Of a stretch of 64,000 bases of DNA, positions 63,201 through 64,000 are shown piece by piece. A program made the translations under genes and the position numbers. The stretch is from assembly GCA_040391535.1 (NCBI GenBank), contig JBEBXQ010000001.1, positions 1 through 64,000 of the forward strand, written 5' to 3'. The notes under the pieces were generated by a model. It was not told the DNA's origin, ran no database searches, and worked only from the letters and a program-made list of their open reading frames with translations. The stretch is from JBEBXQ01 sp040391535 (lineage in GTDB: Bacteria > Bacteroidota > Bacteroidia > Cytophagales > Spirosomataceae). Within the stretch, counting starts at the first letter, position 1; every line of letters begins with the position of its first letter.

Positions 63201-64000
63201 AGCGTATTATATATAATGTTATAGTCAGCAACGTTCATGTCTTCTTTATGAAGAATGATCGATTTCTGACCTGAACTTAAAATCAGGCTGATATCTTCTG
63301 CAGCAATGGCAGAATCCCTTTCGAGAAGCACTTCATTACGCTGGATAGAAACTACCTCACCGGTATCTTCATCCACAAAGTCTTCCGTCCAGGTACGGAG
63401 AACCCTTGCTGCCAGTCTGCGGCCAACAGCTTTTTTCAGCGTGTCTTCCTTTGCCGCAATTTCCTCTGACAGGCCGAACATATCAAGAATATCCTTATCA
63501 GAGCCAAAGCCGATAGCACGAAGCAAGGTAGTTACCGGGAATTTTTTCTTACGGTCAATGTACGCATACATCACGTTATTGATATCCGTAGAGAACTCAA
63601 TCCATGAACCTTTGAAAGGAATGATCCTCGCAGCATACAGTTTGGAACCGTTGGTGTGCTTACTCATGGAGAAAAACACTCCGGGAGAACGGTGCAGCTG
63701 AGATACAATTACACGCTCAGCACCATTGATTACAAATGACCCTTTGTCGGTCATGTAAGGGATATTCCCCAGGAAAACCTCCTGTTCAATGGTTTCGAAT
63801 TCTTCATGATCGGGATCATTACAAATCAGACGCAGCTTTGCTTTCAAAGGTACGGCATAAGTAAGACCACGGTCGATAGATTCATCCACCGAATATTTAG
63901 GTGGTTCGAGCAAATAATCAACGAACTCAAGAACGAAGTTTTCACGGGAATCCGCAATCGGGAAGTTCTCAGCAAAAACCTGATAAAGGCCTTCTTCCAT
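60272..64000 (-). CDS. rpoB: DNA-directed RNA polymerase subunit beta (5' truncated by window edge)
   Basis: 1242 residues are visible. The gene runs off the right edge, because the first visible residues ([20 protein letters not shown]) correspond to a position about 45 residues into other Bacteroidota RpoB proteins, so the terminal ATG here is an internal Met. Landmarks are the fork and rifampicin-pocket region ([20 protein letters not shown], then [20 protein letters not shown]), [18 protein letters not shown] residues ([20 protein letters not shown]), [15 protein letters not shown] and the C-terminal clamp. The rifampicin-pocket sequence shows the sensitive-type residues D, H and S at the usual resistance positions. 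Confidence 0.98.
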   Translation of the reverse strand: MEEGLYQVFAENFPIADSRENFVLEFVDYLLEPPKYSVDESIDRGLTYAVPLKAKLRLICNDPDHEEFETIEQEVFLGNIPYMTDKGSFVINGAERVIVSQLHRSPGVFFSMSKHTNGSKLYAARIIPFKGSWIEFSTDINNVMYAYIDRKKKFPVTTLLRAIGFGSDKDILDMFGLSEEIAAKEDTLKKAVGRRLAARVLRTWTEDFVDEDTGEVVSIQRNEVLLERDSAIAAEDISLILSSGQKSIILHKEDMNVADYNIIYNTLQKDSSNSEKEAVEQIYRQLRNAEAPDEQTAREVIQSLFFSDKRYDLGDVGRYRINKKLGSDTSLDVRVLTTGDIVSIVKYLIGLINAKAVVDDIDHLSNRRVRTVGEQLYAQFGVGLARMARTIKERMNVRDNEDFKPVDLINARTLSSVINSFFGTNQLSQFMDQTNPLAEITHKRRMSALGPGGLSRERAGFEVRDVHYTHYGRLCTIETPEGPNIGLISSLCVYAKINGMGFIETPYRIIDEGGKLTKEIVYMTAEEEDSKYIAQANASVDTEGNFTVDKIKTRFEGDFPMVDPSQVSFMDIAANQIVSVAASLIPFLEHDDANRALMGSNMQRQAVPLLRPQAPIVGTGLEKRVAMDSRALVVAEGNGVIDFVDATKIVVRYDRTDEDILISFEGETKTYDLVKFRRTNQDTCLNLQPIVLKGQKVSKGEPLCEGYGTQGGELALGRNMLVAFMPWQGYNFEDAIVISERVVREDIFTSIHIEEFELEVRDTKRGEEELTAEIPNVSEETVRNLDENGIVRIGTEIKEGDILIGKITPKGESDPTPEEKLLRAIFGDKAGDVKDASKKAPPSMKGVVIDTKLFSRPTKEERAKHKDDLKVLLKRYGRDLSHLRELMIGKLVALLDGTTTGGVKHKFGDELISKGMKFNARNIAENLFPAVNPYRDESQYSVPEEVNVIGDVISDNWTDNAHTNQLVTQLVRNYLIARSELMGRFKRERFALEVGDELPAGIVKLAKVYIAKKRKLKVGDKMAGRHGNKGVVARIVREEDMPFLEDGTPMDIVLNPLGVPSRMNIGQIYETILAWAGLKLGRRYATPIFDGATEDEVHAELRDAGLPEWGRTYLYNGLTGEQFDQPVTVGLIYMLKLGHLVDDKMHARSIGPYSLITQQPLGGKAQFGGQRFGEMEVWALEAFGASHILQEILTVKSDDVIGRAKAYEAIVKGENLPKPNIPESFNVLVHELRGLALEVTLK

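Noticed and set aside
1..64000. CRISPR arrays, prophage, insertion sequences, tRNA or rRNA genes
   Set aside because: I saw no regularly spaced repeats, transposase or integrase reading frames, terminal inverted repeats around genes, or tRNA/rRNA signatures.

Overview
The window looks like a chromosomal segment of a Bacteroidota bacterium, most likely order Cytophagales and close to Dyadobacter/Spirosomataceae. That placement is inferred from protein families (DUF3078, DUF3467, DUF5723-like barrels, short AMP nucleosidase, HSDR_N-type stand-alone protein), from promoters of the Bacteroidota type (TTG, about 20 nt, TAnnTTTG) and from the near absence of Shine-Dalgarno sequences. There are no rRNA or tRNA genes, insertion sequences, prophage genes or CRISPR arrays. 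Coding density is high, and most operons end in clear hairpin terminators.

Layout. 1-4.1 kb: the start of a probable rRNA pseudouridine synthase running off the left edge, a C-terminal processing protease (S41), a small exported protein and ffh. 4.3-8.5 kb: ExbB/ExbD, then the ribosomal genes rplM-rpsI-rpsB and tsf. 8.5-11.6 kb: an ECF-like sigma factor with a hydrophobic tail, a 62-residue acidic protein that overlaps it, an MscS-like channel, a DUF3078 protein and a short MscL. 11.8-20.7 kb: the downstream half of the division and cell-wall cluster, murD-ftsW-murG-murC-ftsQ-ftsA-ftsZ. 20.9-23.4 kb: a small accessory patch with two HxlR regulators, two NTF2-like proteins and an SDR. 23.5-26.4 kb: truncated haemoglobin overlapping AMP nucleosidase, an HSDR_N nuclease-fold protein, and a MarR-YceI pair behind a palindrome-rich region. 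26.5-33.4 kb: maf, a GH13 amylase, an SMP-30 protein, the elongation pair mrdA-rodA, and DUF423. 33.5-41.4 kb: an esterase, a GT87-type membrane protein, a small exported protein, rluE-like synthase, a hydroxyacyl-CoA dehydrogenase-like protein, an outer-membrane barrel, xth and a nucleoside transporter. 41.7-51.3 kb: mdh, a conserved protein of unknown function, a GGCT-like protein, a FUSC membrane protein, coaX and a very large GH2 protein. 51.3-64 kb: lon, rseP, DUF3467, rpoC and most of rpoB, all on the minus strand.

How the genes work together. Much of the window is core information processing and envelope growth. ffh delivers membrane proteins. The rplM/rpsB/tsf block and rpoBC support translation and transcription. 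The mur/fts block and mrdA-rodA build septal and lateral wall. rseP and lon handle proteolysis in the membrane and cytoplasm.

The most unusual items are: (1) the 1062-residue GH2/LacZ-like protein at 48119-51307, which keeps the fold landmarks but has lost both catalytic glutamates and several sugar- and metal-binding residues, so it reads as a maintained pseudoenzyme; (2) the sigma factor, small acidic protein and two mechanosensitive channels at 8515-11538, which could be a membrane-tension or envelope-stress module; (3) the 488-residue protein at 42706-44172, conserved but without a visible catalytic signature; (4) candidate autoregulatory leaders ahead of rplM and rpsB.
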